Positions 7,303-15,902 of a stretch of 17,354 nt of DNA are shown here, piece by piece. How positions within the stretch are numbered: position 1 is the stretch's first letter; the number at the start of each line of letters is the position of its first letter. A program made the translations under genes and the position numbers. This DNA comes from JAOZHU01 sp964506435 (GTDB lineage: Archaea > Thermoproteota > Bathyarchaeia > Bathyarchaeales > Bathycorpusculaceae), in the NCBI GenBank assembly GCA_964506435.1, contig CAZDLK010000045.1:1-17354 (forward strand), in the 5' to 3' direction. The notes below the pieces were generated by a model. The model saw only the letters and a list, made by a program, of their open reading frames with translations, was not told the DNA's origin and made no database searches.

Positions 7303-8454
7303 ATGAAAATAATCATTGCTATTTCGAGCCTCAACCTACTTGGTGGAGCGCAGAGAGCTTGTTTGCATGCGATTAGTGCATTAAGGGGAACAAAGTGCAG
7401 AGTCGTACTTGCAACAATAGATAAAACCGACTGGGCTGTAGTTACGAAGATATTCGGTGAAACGACTAAGCCTGATGAGGAACTGTACCTTTTTTCCAAA
7501 ATGCCCGCAATACCTACAATGGTGCTCAGGCAAGCTTTTATTGCGTTTTTTTATGCTTTGCATCTCTTCATGATTACAACGAAGAACAAATCCAGCTTGG
7601 TGATAAATATGGGCGGAGAGATTGTGAACAACCTCGGTAATATAGTGTACGTTAACGCTATTCCTTTAAGACTGATGCATCTCTTTCCCAGTATCCAATC
7701 TAAGCCTGGATTTCAATGGGCGATTTATAGTAGGTTATACTCCCTGTTTTTAACGCTTCTAGGCGGTGATGGCACTGGCGTAATTGTGACAAACTCGAAA
7801 TTTAACCAAAATATACTCGAAAAGTGCTTTGGTCAAAGTGCGCTCATTATTAACCCGCCTGTTATATCGCGTAGAATAGCCTCCTATGCAAATCGTAGAA
7901 ATCGCAAGAACGCGGTCATTACACTTTCTCGTTTTCGCTTTGCAAAAGGTCTCGAGATTATCCCCCAGATAGCTGTTCACTTAAAAGACTGCGAGTTCGT
8001 CTTAATTGGGATAGTCGATAGTGGCTCAGGGCAATGCTTGAAAGAATTATCTGAAGAGATTGAAAGGCTGCAAGTGCAGGATCGCGTGCATATCTTCAAG
8101 AACCAACCATATAGTTTTACTCTCTCAGCTTTATCAACTGCAAAAATCTTTTTACACACGCAAAGGACCGAGGCTTTTGGTATGTCTATCGTGGAGTCGA
8201 TGGCCGCTGGTTGTGTCCCCATTGTTCCCCGAACAAGTGGACCTTGGCTTGATATTCTCGATTGTAAAGAGGGCTTATACGGTTTTTCGTACAAAACTCC
8301 CAGTGAAGCAGCTGACAAAATCAGATTGTTGATTGACAATGAACGCTTAAGAAGTGAAGTCTCAGCCCGAGCAAGTGAGCGAGCAATGATTTTCGATAGT
8401 TCTGTTTTCGAAGAGAAGCTCTTGGATTTAGTTGAAACGATTTCTTCTCTTTAG
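7303..8454 (+). CDS. GT4-family glycosyltransferase (ALG11-like signature)
   Basis: A 383-residue cytoplasmic GT-B enzyme. It begins with the typical first strand and glycine loop (MKIIIAISSLNLLGGAQR). The donor-phosphate pair is R210 and K215 in SRFRFAKG, and the E-x7-E pair is E290 and E298 in TEAFGMSIVESMAAGCVP. HTQRTEAFGMSIVE resembles the ALG11 branch of GT4, which adds mannose to lipid-linked oligosaccharide; that likeness suggests but does not prove a mannosyltransferase. An ATG at 7282 would add seven residues, but 7303 has AGGAACAAGGA directly upstream, matches the family N-terminus and fits the TATA-like element at 7265. It differs from the HEPFGY subfamily elsewhere in the window. 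It is a single-gene plus-strand unit between two minus-strand blocks and converges on the DUF2079 gene across a 198-base gap in which I see nothing else. Confidence 0.85.
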   Translation: MKIIIAISSLNLLGGAQRACLHAISALRGTKCRVVLATIDKTDWAVVTKIFGETTKPDEELYLFSKMPAIPTMVLRQAFIAFFYALHLFMITTKNKSSLVINMGGEIVNNLGNIVYVNAIPLRLMHLFPSIQSKPGFQWAIYSRLYSLFLTLLGGDGTGVIVTNSKFNQNILEKCFGQSALIINPPVISRRIASYANRRNRKNAVITLSRFRFAKGLEIIPQIAVHLKDCEFVLIGIVDSGSGQCLKELSEEIERLQVQDRVHIFKNQPYSFTLSALSTAKIFLHTQRTEAFGMSIVESMAAGCVPIVPRTSGPWLDILDCKEGLYGFSYKTPSEAADKIRLLIDNERLRSEVSARASERAMIFDSSVFEEKLLDLVETISSL

Positions 8455-8652
8455 CAAACGTGTTCTTTCTTAGCATTGGGCTTGTTGTTAAACTATGTTC
8501 TGCGGATTCTGTAGGTTTTGCGCGATGAGTTTTTCGTAGTTAACATCTCTTACCTTTTCAGGTATTCTCAAAAATATGAATTATGACCAGCGTAGCAAAA
8601 TAGCTGTTGCGTGCTGCATGTTTTTACTAGTTTAAAATTCAAGTTCTTCCAC

Positions 8653-10755
8653 TTATGGGCTAAGCCGTTTAACTTCTATATAATCTAGTTCAAGATATGC
8701 GTTGTTAGAATAAACCCAGCCTCGGAATTCCCATCTTTGTACACCTTTAACTGTGAAAGGGATTGTGAACTCTTGCCATTCGCCTATGGATTCAAAATCC
8801 CTTGGTGTGATTTGTTTTTTCACAGTAGCTTTTGGGTTTTCTGCAGAAAAAGCTTCTATGGCGCAAACGGTGTTGTTGCCTTTTAACTTAATTCTGAAGG
8901 TTGCACTGTAATTCCAACCTGTGTTTTCAGTGCCTTCGTCGGTCCATCCAAAGAGGTACACGTATGGGCCATACCAGATATTTCTGCTGCTGGCATTGCC
9001 AAAGAAATGTACGTCACAGACGATTGTTTGGCCAGAACGACTTGATGAATCAAAGGTGACATACGCGTTTGGAGAAGTTACTGTCAAGTTTTCACTATTA
9101 AATGATTCCTCATAAGGTTCTATTATTGCTGTACCATTGTAATTCTTCTCAAGCACTAGAATATTGTCATTGAATGCCACTAAGCCGTATTTCTTATCTG
9201 TAGTCTCATTTGAGATAATAATGGATAGAGCTTCTTTTGGCGATATGATAGTGTCGAATGGCGCATAGGTGAAATGTGAAGATTTCATGTCAACGATAAT
9301 AAAATCTGCATCAAAAGAGTCTATTGTCGACTGTTTTGGCCATCCAAGAGCATTTACATTTTCTCTTTGAGCGAGATGCGGCAGTATATTATTCTGAGTA
9401 GCCACAGAAGCATCGGGCGGTATCAGGTTAAGGGCATCATGAATCCTCTGCGTATGTGAGTCTATTTCTATGCGCCTTGTACTCAAAGCAGGGGCTCCCA
9501 AGGGACTAATGATGAGAGTTGTAATAAGACTGAGCGTTAAAATAAGCAACATAAGCTTCTTCTCAATGTTCGAAATGACTCGCTTGTCCAAGCTGACCTT
9601 CGGAAGTTTGAGTTGATTTCTCGCGCCATAGATCGCGGCGATGAATATTTGCGCTACAATCAGACCGAAATACTGATAATAGTATTCATAGTACGGGGCG
9701 TAGTCTGATAATAGCGCGGCAACCAACCAAGGTGTAGCAAGTGCAAATTCGCCAAGCGCTAGTAACGGCAAAAAGAGCAACGGCGCCAGCATGGAGATAA
9801 CGTAATATACTTTCTCAATCGGGTTAAACATCGTGCATACCGCTTTTATAGGGTTACTAATCACGTTGAGAACAACTTCGCCCATACTCCTGCCCCAAAG
9901 ATCCCAGTTTCCTGGGAGACCGACTGTCTTCAGGGGGTTGATGCTGTACATCACTTGAAAGGCTATGAAAAACCAAGCAACACTGGTAAGCCCGAGGGCT
10001 ATTGGAATAGCCATCTTTTTGAGAGTGTCTAACCGATTGAGTTTTTCCCCATGGAAAACTGTCTTCAGAAACAAGTACGCTGCAAGAGCTAAAATCAGAA
10101 TAGGGGCAAACTCTAAAGTTGTAAGTGTTAATATGGCGAAAACCATGCCTCTTAGCCATTTTTGTTTGTCGAAATAGTAGAACGCCGTGAGAAAGAAAAG
10201 TGGGACAAATGCTTCAACATGAAAATCAAAGCAGTTGATACTGTGAACAGCAGGATGTAACAAGTAAGCAGCTGCAAAGACAAGTCCCCACACCTTGCTG
10301 TGAAGCTTGTCCCGCGCAAGCCAATATATCGGAAAGGCGGCGAGTCCGATTATTAATGATTGAAATACGAGAAGGGTCAACGGAGATTGGGCTAACGCGT
10401 ACACAGGCACCGCCAGCAGTAGCACGGGCGAAAAGTGGGCTCCTAAAAAGTTCTGACTAGGATTCACGTAGGTCTCGATTGTATAGTGAAAAAGTTGCCC
10501 TCTGTTCACTGTAGTCCACAGTGACTGCGTAAAAATCCCTAGGTCCCAAGCATAAGTATAGAATGCATAATGCTCGATAGCTGTGAAAATTGAGAACACG
10601 ACCACGTAAACAGCTATCAGGCTGACTAGAATTTTTCCAGCTTTTTTATCAGCGATGCTAAACACTTTGTCTAATCGAACACTAATCGCATTCCAAACCG
10701 CAAAGAGCTTCTCCAAAGCACTCCACGTTTTCCTTTTTTTAATACTATTGCGCAA
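8653..10755 (-). CDS. DUF2079 GT-C-like membrane protein with one C-terminal beta-sandwich-like module
   Basis: A 700-residue paralogue of the 973-residue protein. The membrane part spans about residues 40-420 with WDLGIF (70-75), HFSP (107-110) and DFH (177-179) at matching positions. The linker has PPDASVATQNNILPHLAQR (446-464). One outer beta-rich module (about 548-700) carries YGPY at 595-598 and ends IEVKRLSP, much like the end of module 1 in the larger protein (VTVKRISP). Predicted role: an outer-face, polyprenyl-phosphate-sugar-dependent glycosyltransferase, or a membrane protein of surface-glycan assembly; the exact reaction of DUF2079 is not established as far as I know. The start is TTG: the frame is open 44 codons further upstream but contains no ATG, GTG or TTG there, and GGAAAAA sits about eight bases before the TTG. 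The GT87-like gene ends 138 bases upstream on the same strand. Confidence 0.85.
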   Translation of the reverse strand: MRNSIKKRKTWSALEKLFAVWNAISVRLDKVFSIADKKAGKILVSLIAVYVVVFSIFTAIEHYAFYTYAWDLGIFTQSLWTTVNRGQLFHYTIETYVNPSQNFLGAHFSPVLLLAVPVYALAQSPLTLLVFQSLIIGLAAFPIYWLARDKLHSKVWGLVFAAAYLLHPAVHSINCFDFHVEAFVPLFFLTAFYYFDKQKWLRGMVFAILTLTTLEFAPILILALAAYLFLKTVFHGEKLNRLDTLKKMAIPIALGLTSVAWFFIAFQVMYSINPLKTVGLPGNWDLWGRSMGEVVLNVISNPIKAVCTMFNPIEKVYYVISMLAPLLFLPLLALGEFALATPWLVAALLSDYAPYYEYYYQYFGLIVAQIFIAAIYGARNQLKLPKVSLDKRVISNIEKKLMLLILTLSLITTLIISPLGAPALSTRRIEIDSHTQRIHDALNLIPPDASVATQNNILPHLAQRENVNALGWPKQSTIDSFDADFIIVDMKSSHFTYAPFDTIISPKEALSIIISNETTDKKYGLVAFNDNILVLEKNYNGTAIIEPYEESFNSENLTVTSPNAYVTFDSSSRSGQTIVCDVHFFGNASSRNIWYGPYVYLFGWTDEGTENTGWNYSATFRIKLKGNNTVCAIEAFSAENPKATVKKQITPRDFESIGEWQEFTIPFTVKGVQRWEFRGWVYSNNAYLELDYIEVKRLSP

Positions 10756-10893
10756 GCATTTTTCCAGAAACTGGTATATCTGTCTTACACGTCTTAATAA
10801 AACAATTGCGATTCTGCTAAACGTTGAATTATTGTCAGTACGTCTAGCAGTTCTGCAAAAAGAATAGTTGAGCGTGCTATACGGCTTTCAAAG

Positions 10894-13164
10894 CTACACT
10901 TGTGTTGCAAAATTGGGCTCTCGCGTACGTTTAATCTTCTTGTACAAGTAGCCGATTGCAACTGTGCCTAATGCTACAGTCGATATTAAAGCGGCTGCAT
11001 AGGTGGCAGATGGTTTAAAATCTCTTTCTATGAACACTTCGTAGGGAATTTCCTCGTTAAGGTACGCGTAGAACTTAACGTTGTAGTTTTCATCACCGCT
11101 TATGCTGAGTTCGTCCAACCTGATAGTGGCTGATGTATTGTCCTCTAGCGCCATCGTTATTTCCACAAGTGATATGTTATCGTTAAGCAGGTTCGCGTTG
11201 CCATACAAATCTCCTGTTTCGGGCGTTAGAACGAAATCTTCAGGAGCAATAAACGTGTACAACCACTCATCTGTATCATCAAACATGTAGACTGAAATAT
11301 TGTATAAGTTGCCTTCAATCACCTCATACTTCAGATGCAGGCTAAAGTTGTTATCTGCACGCGCGTTGATAGGATAAGCCATCGTAAGCATGCTCGCGTT
11401 TCCGTCAGCGCCCGTATCCTGAAGTTTAAGCGTCAACGCGGAATCTTCGCTGGTTATATTCACATTAAGGTCCTCTTCCAGTCCTTCAGAAATCCTGAAC
11501 GGCATTTCTGCATGTTTCATCCTGAGCATCAAACTGTCTGATTCAGAGTCTGCTATAAAAAACAGTGTAGACTCGTTGAAGGAATCCTTGAAACTGTAAG
11601 GATTTCTGACGCCTTGTTCAACCTCCGTCGTCGAGTTAGCTATTTTTGCATCGAGCCATGTGTGTGTTGTCAGCTTGATCATAACTTGATCGCCCTTTTC
11701 CAAGTCATCTATCTTCAAGGTCTGCCACTCTGATTGTGTAACGCTGATGGAACCCTTGTAAGATCTGAAACCCACGGGATCATTCATATAGTCGTAAAGT
11801 GACGTAGCGCTTACCAAAGCCGTTACCATCATAGCGGATATAGCCAAAACTAGCCACTTATCCTTGAGCAGCTTCAAATAAGAAACGAGGCGTTTAGCCA
11901 AACTCATTATAGGCTTAAAGCTGAAGTGTGAACCTAACAACGGCATGGCTATTAAGGATGCGAACACGATGGTTCTTAATACCACTGCTGACACCAGCAT
12001 TGGCAAGTGCCAGTTTCTAAGAAACTCTGGCGCAAATGCTTGCGAGTTCCAAGCTAACATTTGCATGATGTGGCTTAATTCTAGTGGTATTAGAAAAAGC
12101 AGAGGAGTGCTCATGGTTGTAGTTGCCAGTAGCACGTAGAAAGATGTGAAAACAGAAAACTGCGTACTATAGCCCTTGAAAAATAGCATGTAAGAAATGT
12201 ACAGTAAACCGCAAAATGAAGCAGCATCCTGTTTTCGCCTTAAATACGCCCATGAAATTACGGCAATCACTGCTAATTGGCAAATAGTGAGTATGGTGGG
12301 TATCTGATCGAAATTCCACGCGTAGATAGCTTGGTCGTAAGAGCTGGCTGAATATATCTCCAACAAGTTAGAGTGGTAAAAAAACTTGTCAAAAAACGGG
12401 TGAAGTAAACCACCATGACTAAAGTATCCATCAGTAACCGCCCAAATAGTCTCCCACGGTCCTCTCGACGCGATATTCGTAAACGTGGACTCGTAAGTGA
12501 ACGGGTTCATGAGCACGAAAGGCAAACTTACAAAGACCAAGACAAACAACATGGAAGCTACTAGCTTCAGCCTGTTTTTAGCCCCTGTAAAGACTATAAC
12601 CGCTGGTATGAGGAGCAAACCAGGAAAACCCTTGCTGAGAGTGGCTAAACCCAGTAATGCCCCGCAGAGTACCGCCTTCTTTTTCTTTACTATCAAATAA
12701 ACTGCAAGTGCAGCTGGAAGTAGGGCTATAACATCATTCGAGTATGTGTTGGCAATAATCACTGATGGGAGAACAGCATAACAAAATGCGCGGTTTAAAC
12801 TCTCTTTTGCATCAAACACCGTCTTCATTATAAGATAAAGCGTATACAACGTGGCAACCAAAAACGTCCCATTCAGCGCTCTGAAAGCATACGCGAACGC
12901 CAACGTATTGCCACGGAAAGCATAATAAAGCGGCATATACGCCAAAAAGCCAAGAGGCGGATAGCCTTCTCTAACATCAATGTAGGGTACAGCCCCATGT
13001 TGATCTAAGTACGAATAAAAACTGTACCATTCAGTGTCACTTAGTCCTATAGGAAACACGCAAGAAACTGCGACGGCAACTGAGTAGCCAATGAGAAGGG
13101 CAAATAGCAATTTTTTATTCAATGCGCTGTCATTCTTGTTTATTGCCGGCAGGTGAAATTTCAT
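10894..13164 (-). CDS. GT87/GT-C-like membrane glycosyltransferase with a C-terminal outer domain and final membrane helix
   Basis: A 756-residue protein. Residues about 18-450 are a multi-pass GT-C core whose first outer loop has SDTEWY (42-47), the acidic motif where GT-C enzymes keep their catalytic Asp, and REGYPPLGFL (65-74), like the YPP segment of GT87 and related enzymes. Residues about 455-718 are a beta-rich, acidic, sequon-rich outer domain. A final helix near 720-741 is followed by a basic tail (KKIKRTRE), which returns the C-terminus to the cytoplasm. The enzyme likely uses a polyprenyl-phosphate sugar on the outer face. The outer domain lacks the GPY signature of the DUF2079 modules. 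ATG start, with TATA-like GTATATTTTA about 40 bases upstream. The family call is from motifs and topology; DUF2029/GT87 and PMT/GT39-like assignments are hard to separate by eye. Confidence 0.8.
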   Translation of the reverse strand: MKFHLPAINKNDSALNKKLLFALLIGYSVAVAVSCVFPIGLSDTEWYSFYSYLDQHGAVPYIDVREGYPPLGFLAYMPLYYAFRGNTLAFAYAFRALNGTFLVATLYTLYLIMKTVFDAKESLNRAFCYAVLPSVIIANTYSNDVIALLPAALAVYLIVKKKKAVLCGALLGLATLSKGFPGLLLIPAVIVFTGAKNRLKLVASMLFVLVFVSLPFVLMNPFTYESTFTNIASRGPWETIWAVTDGYFSHGGLLHPFFDKFFYHSNLLEIYSASSYDQAIYAWNFDQIPTILTICQLAVIAVISWAYLRRKQDAASFCGLLYISYMLFFKGYSTQFSVFTSFYVLLATTTMSTPLLFLIPLELSHIMQMLAWNSQAFAPEFLRNWHLPMLVSAVVLRTIVFASLIAMPLLGSHFSFKPIMSLAKRLVSYLKLLKDKWLVLAISAMMVTALVSATSLYDYMNDPVGFRSYKGSISVTQSEWQTLKIDDLEKGDQVMIKLTTHTWLDAKIANSTTEVEQGVRNPYSFKDSFNESTLFFIADSESDSLMLRMKHAEMPFRISEGLEEDLNVNITSEDSALTLKLQDTGADGNASMLTMAYPINARADNNFSLHLKYEVIEGNLYNISVYMFDDTDEWLYTFIAPEDFVLTPETGDLYGNANLLNDNISLVEITMALEDNTSATIRLDELSISGDENYNVKFYAYLNEEIPYEVFIERDFKPSATYAAALISTVALGTVAIGYLYKKIKRTREPNFATQV

Positions 13165-13188
13165 GCTCTGCTATCTAACTCCGTTAGA

Positions 13189-13356
13189 CTAATTTCTCGT
13201 TAAAATATACAGTGTATATGCCATGGTAGCGATTTCTGTGGCAAGACGATGGAAAAATGATAGAATGGTCTCCACAATTACCATGAGTGGGAACCTGAAG
13301 AATTTCGCTTCACGCTTTGTTATGTCACTCCTCAACCTTGTTGCCTTCTGTACCAC
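13189..13356 (-). CDS. possible 55-residue small protein in the GT4 to GT87 gap
   Basis: A GTG at 13356 opens a frame that ends at TAG 13189-13191. The peptide has a basic first third (KATRLRSDITKREAKFF), then a hydrophobic, helix-prone stretch (PLMVIVETILSFF) and a second helix-like part. This could be a small membrane-associated protein or the remnant of a larger one. The TATA element of the next gene lies inside the frame, a plus-strand frame of similar length overlaps it, and no good ribosome-binding site is seen, so chance is a serious alternative. Confidence 0.2.
   Translation of the reverse strand: MVQKATRLRSDITKREAKFFRFPLMVIVETILSFFHRLATEIATMAYTLYILTRN
13201..13210 (-). promoter_or_regulatory. 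TATA-like element of the GT87-like gene
   Basis: On the minus strand GTATATTTTA lies 37-46 bases before ATG 13164, at the distance seen for the other genes of the region. The 358-base gap from 13165 to 13522 otherwise holds the oligo-T tract of the upstream operon and two overlapping frames of about 55 codons (13189-13356 minus, 13223-13384 plus) that I cannot assign. Confidence 0.4.
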
Positions 13357-13507
13357 CTCATGTTATTGTTCAGTGTTAATTTAAGTTGTTGAAATATACG
13401 TCACCACTCAAATAAGCAAGTAATGGTATTCAACGGCACAAGAGCGAAACGAACAGAAACGTAATTAGTAAAATCGACCAGAAAGAATGAACAAACCGGC
13501 TGTAACT

Positions 13508-13518
13508 AAAAAAAGAAA
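13508..13518 (-). terminator. oligo-T terminator of the two-gene GT4 operon
   Basis: A few bases after the stop codon of the 340-residue GT4 gene, the minus strand reads TTTCTTTTTTT. An oligo-T tract this close to a stop is the usual archaeal termination signal. It suggests that the GT87-like gene downstream is transcribed from its own promoter. Confidence 0.5.
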
Positions 13519-13522
13519 CGAG

Positions 13523-14545
13523 TTAAGCTCCAAAAGCTACTTCAGCGTATATTTTAGAGTAATCCTCAGCGACCCTGCGCCAATTATACTCTTTCACCAC
13601 ATCTCTGCCTTTGGTTACATACTTCTCCCTAGTAGCCTCATCTCTTAGAGTTAGAAGTGCCTCTCTAAGCTCCTGCGGTTTGTTTGGCTTGAAGAGTAGA
13701 CCAAACTCTTTCACCACATCCCTCAGCCCCGGCAGATCCGACGCTACTACAGCGCAACCAGCCGCCGCAGCCTCCAATGTTACAAGACCAAACGCCTCAT
13801 TCAAACTCACGCTCGGAAGCGCTAAAACGTCATTGCTTAGATACATTTGCCTCAACGTTTCATCTGGAACAGCGCCATAAAACTGAACATTTCCAACTTC
13901 CAACTTTCGGGCGTACTTCTCGTATGTTGCTCTGTCAGGTCCATCGCCCACTATGCTGAGCTTGGCATCCATGTCTCTTACAGCCTGCAGAAGCACTTTC
14001 ACTCCCTTATACGGGCGCATCTGACCTACAAAAAGCAGCTTGTAACCTTCATGTGGCACTCTGCTTCCCGAGAATTTGTCAGCATCTACTCCCCACGGCA
14101 CAACATACTTTCTCGGGCATCCACGTATCACATTATAATACGATTTAGAACTAACGACAACAGCGTCTGCCCGCTTTAGCAGAACGTTATTCAAAACGCT
14201 ATTGTACAACGTAGTGAACGGCTTGAAGTAATAGTTAACAAGACAATGAAGCGTATACACCACCTTTTTGTCAGTCAGTCCCAGCTTTAACAGTAGCCTG
14301 TCTGAAAAAGTAGGTGTATGCCCGTGAATATTTACAACATCGTAGTTGTCCATTATGCGTTTGTTTATATTTTCCATGCCCAAAACGAGTTTGACCTCTC
14401 CGATTGACTTGAAGTAGCAGTCACAGGCTGATAGCGTATCAACCTTGTGTCCAAGCTTCTCAAGTTCCTCCGCGAGTCTACCTATAACTCTTCCGAAGCC
14501 GCTTTTAACTGGCGGTTTTTCACTGATTAACTGCAGAATTCTCAA
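13523..14545 (-). CDS. GT4-family glycosyltransferase (classical)
   Basis: A 340-residue cytoplasmic GT-B enzyme with the textbook GT4 layout: N-terminal MRILQLISEKPPVKSGFGR with its glycine loop, NIHGHTP (72-78), the donor-phosphate segment VGQMRPYKG (R177, K180, G181), VGDGPD (199-204) and the E-x7-E pair E250 and E258 in EAFGLVTLEAAAAGC. It is nearer to broad bacterial and archaeal GT4 enzymes than to the HEPFGY subfamily around it. The start codon is TTG, with a good GAGGGAAG site eight bases upstream; no in-frame ATG fits the family N-terminus. It begins 30 bases after the end of the neighbouring GT4 gene, so the two are probably one operon, with an oligo-T tract right after its stop. 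Sugar and acceptor are unknown. Confidence 0.9.
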   Translation of the reverse strand: MRILQLISEKPPVKSGFGRVIGRLAEELEKLGHKVDTLSACDCYFKSIGEVKLVLGMENINKRIMDNYDVVNIHGHTPTFSDRLLLKLGLTDKKVVYTLHCLVNYYFKPFTTLYNSVLNNVLLKRADAVVVSSKSYYNVIRGCPRKYVVPWGVDADKFSGSRVPHEGYKLLFVGQMRPYKGVKVLLQAVRDMDAKLSIVGDGPDRATYEKYARKLEVGNVQFYGAVPDETLRQMYLSNDVLALPSVSLNEAFGLVTLEAAAAGCAVVASDLPGLRDVVKEFGLLFKPNKPQELREALLTLRDEATREKYVTKGRDVVKEYNWRRVAEDYSKIYAEVAFGA

Positions 14546-14575
14546 TAGACTTCCCTCATAGGCTTAAATATTTGG

Positions 14576-15685
14576 TCATCGCAACGAAGTCTGCCCACTG
14601 CACAAGCAATCTAACACTTTCAGCCACTTTTCAATGTAGAATCTTTTGTCAAATTTCGTAGCTTCTTTCACGCAATTTGCCCGCATAGAGGGCGGATAGC
14701 CTTCTTTCCACAATTTCGTTGCTTTCTGCAATAGTTTATCATCTGATTGCGCAAGCCAACCTGTGTATCCATCAATTACGTATTCACCGGGACCTTGTAG
14801 GTTGTAAGTTAGTGCTGGGGTCCCACAGGCCATGCTCTCGAGAGGCACGTAACCGAAAGGTTCATGTGTAAACGGAAACAGCGTGAACATAGCGTTTGAA
14901 TAAGCATCAATGAGGTCGTTGGTAGAGAGTCTTCCCAAAAATTCAATGTTAGGGTATCCAGTTATCTCTCTGTCAAGAAACTCCATTTTAGCACCGAAGG
15001 CCTTAATTTTGATGCCCATGCTGGCCGCTCTCTTAATGACTGAAATTTTTGTTTCTTTGCCGAAATACGTCAAAACGTAATTGGCAGCTGGCTTTGCCGT
15101 TGAGGGATGAAACATTTGGCAGTCAATGGGGGGATAAATCAAATCGTTACTCTTAACTCCGAAGCTCGAGTACATTGAAGCGCAATACTTGGAATTAGCG
15201 ATAATGAACTTTGAAACTTCGCCCATGTGACTGACAAGCCTTTCGTCAGCGTATTCAATGAAGTTTCTCAAAACGTTATAAGCAACCCTGAAGCCGACTG
15301 GAAATTCTTTCTCAACATCTTTCAACGCGATGGAAGGGGGTCCTTGTAAATACCACACCAAAGACGGAGCAGAAATCACCTGCGAAAAATTGAGTACGTA
15401 CGGTCCATTATTAATGTGCCTTGAGTTTAACTTTAAAAAAGCCTCTCGCGCCCACGCTTCAAGCCATAAAAGCGAACTTCCCATATTTTTGGAAACCATC
15501 TTGGCGCGTAAATTTACTGGTTCTATGCCCTTCGCGCGTAAGCCTTCTTCGACGAGTTCTGACATTAACGGTGCAATAACAGAAACCTTGTGTCCCTTCG
15601 AGAGCAATTCGTTGGCCAAATACATGGCTGGTCGAATTGAGCCTCCGAGATCCATCATCACATCGCAGGCAAAAGCGAAGTCCAC
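14576..15685 (-). CDS. GT4-family glycosyltransferase (GT-B fold), paralogue B
   Basis: A 369-residue member of the same subfamily as the gene at 364, sharing GSIRPAMYLA (15-24), WAREA and KLNSR (78-89), WYLQGP (111-116), IYPPIDC (183-189), LTYFGKETK (205-213) and DGYTGWLA. The E-x7-E pair is E275 and E283 within THEPFGYVPLESMACGTP. Predicted cytoplasmic, using a nucleotide sugar. The start is GTG, with GGTGA six bases upstream and a TTTATAT box about 26-32 bases upstream. It is the first gene of a two-gene operon with the classical GT4 enzyme. The likeness to the gene at 364 extends through the leader (TATTAAAA element, GGTGA followed by a short CTG-containing spacer), so the two probably arose by duplication that included the promoter. 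The transferred sugar cannot be read from the sequence. Confidence 0.9.
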   Translation of the reverse strand: MDFAFACDVMMDLGGSIRPAMYLANELLSKGHKVSVIAPLMSELVEEGLRAKGIEPVNLRAKMVSKNMGSSLLWLEAWAREAFLKLNSRHINNGPYVLNFSQVISAPSLVWYLQGPPSIALKDVEKEFPVGFRVAYNVLRNFIEYADERLVSHMGEVSKFIIANSKYCASMYSSFGVKSNDLIYPPIDCQMFHPSTAKPAANYVLTYFGKETKISVIKRAASMGIKIKAFGAKMEFLDREITGYPNIEFLGRLSTNDLIDAYSNAMFTLFPFTHEPFGYVPLESMACGTPALTYNLQGPGEYVIDGYTGWLAQSDDKLLQKATKLWKEGYPPSMRANCVKEATKFDKRFYIEKWLKVLDCLCSGQTSLR

Positions 15686-15710
15686 CAGTGTTCACCGTCA
15701 CATACAGATG

Positions 15711-15717
15711 ATATAAA
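15711..15717 (-). promoter_or_regulatory. TATA box of the two-gene GT4 operon
   Basis: TTTATAT on the minus strand sits 26-32 bases before GTG 15685. The expected transcript start near 15689 would make the message nearly leaderless, in which case the GGTGA at 15692-15696 might not be transcribed. The TTAAAAAGAG just upstream is purine-rich, as archaeal B-recognition elements are. Confidence 0.5.
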
Positions 15718-15902
15718 TATCTCTTTTTAATACTTTTCATGGGAATCAGAGGATAATTATTGCTGCTTGTGCAATGGTTAGTGGCATCGATGGTTTTTCA
15801 AGTGGAAGTTCCTGAATAGTCTGCATAGGTCGACTATTAGGCTGCAAATATAGTGGGCTTAACAAGTAAGAGTTATTAGTTGAAGTTGCCTTTAGCTTAG
15901 CT

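Noticed and set aside
10757..10759. ATG four bases upstream of the TTG chosen for the 700-residue DUF2079 gene
   Set aside because: It is in another frame and meets a stop after four codons.
13847..14179. 110-codon plus-strand frame
   Set aside because: Antisense to the classical GT4 gene whose motifs are intact; no family features.
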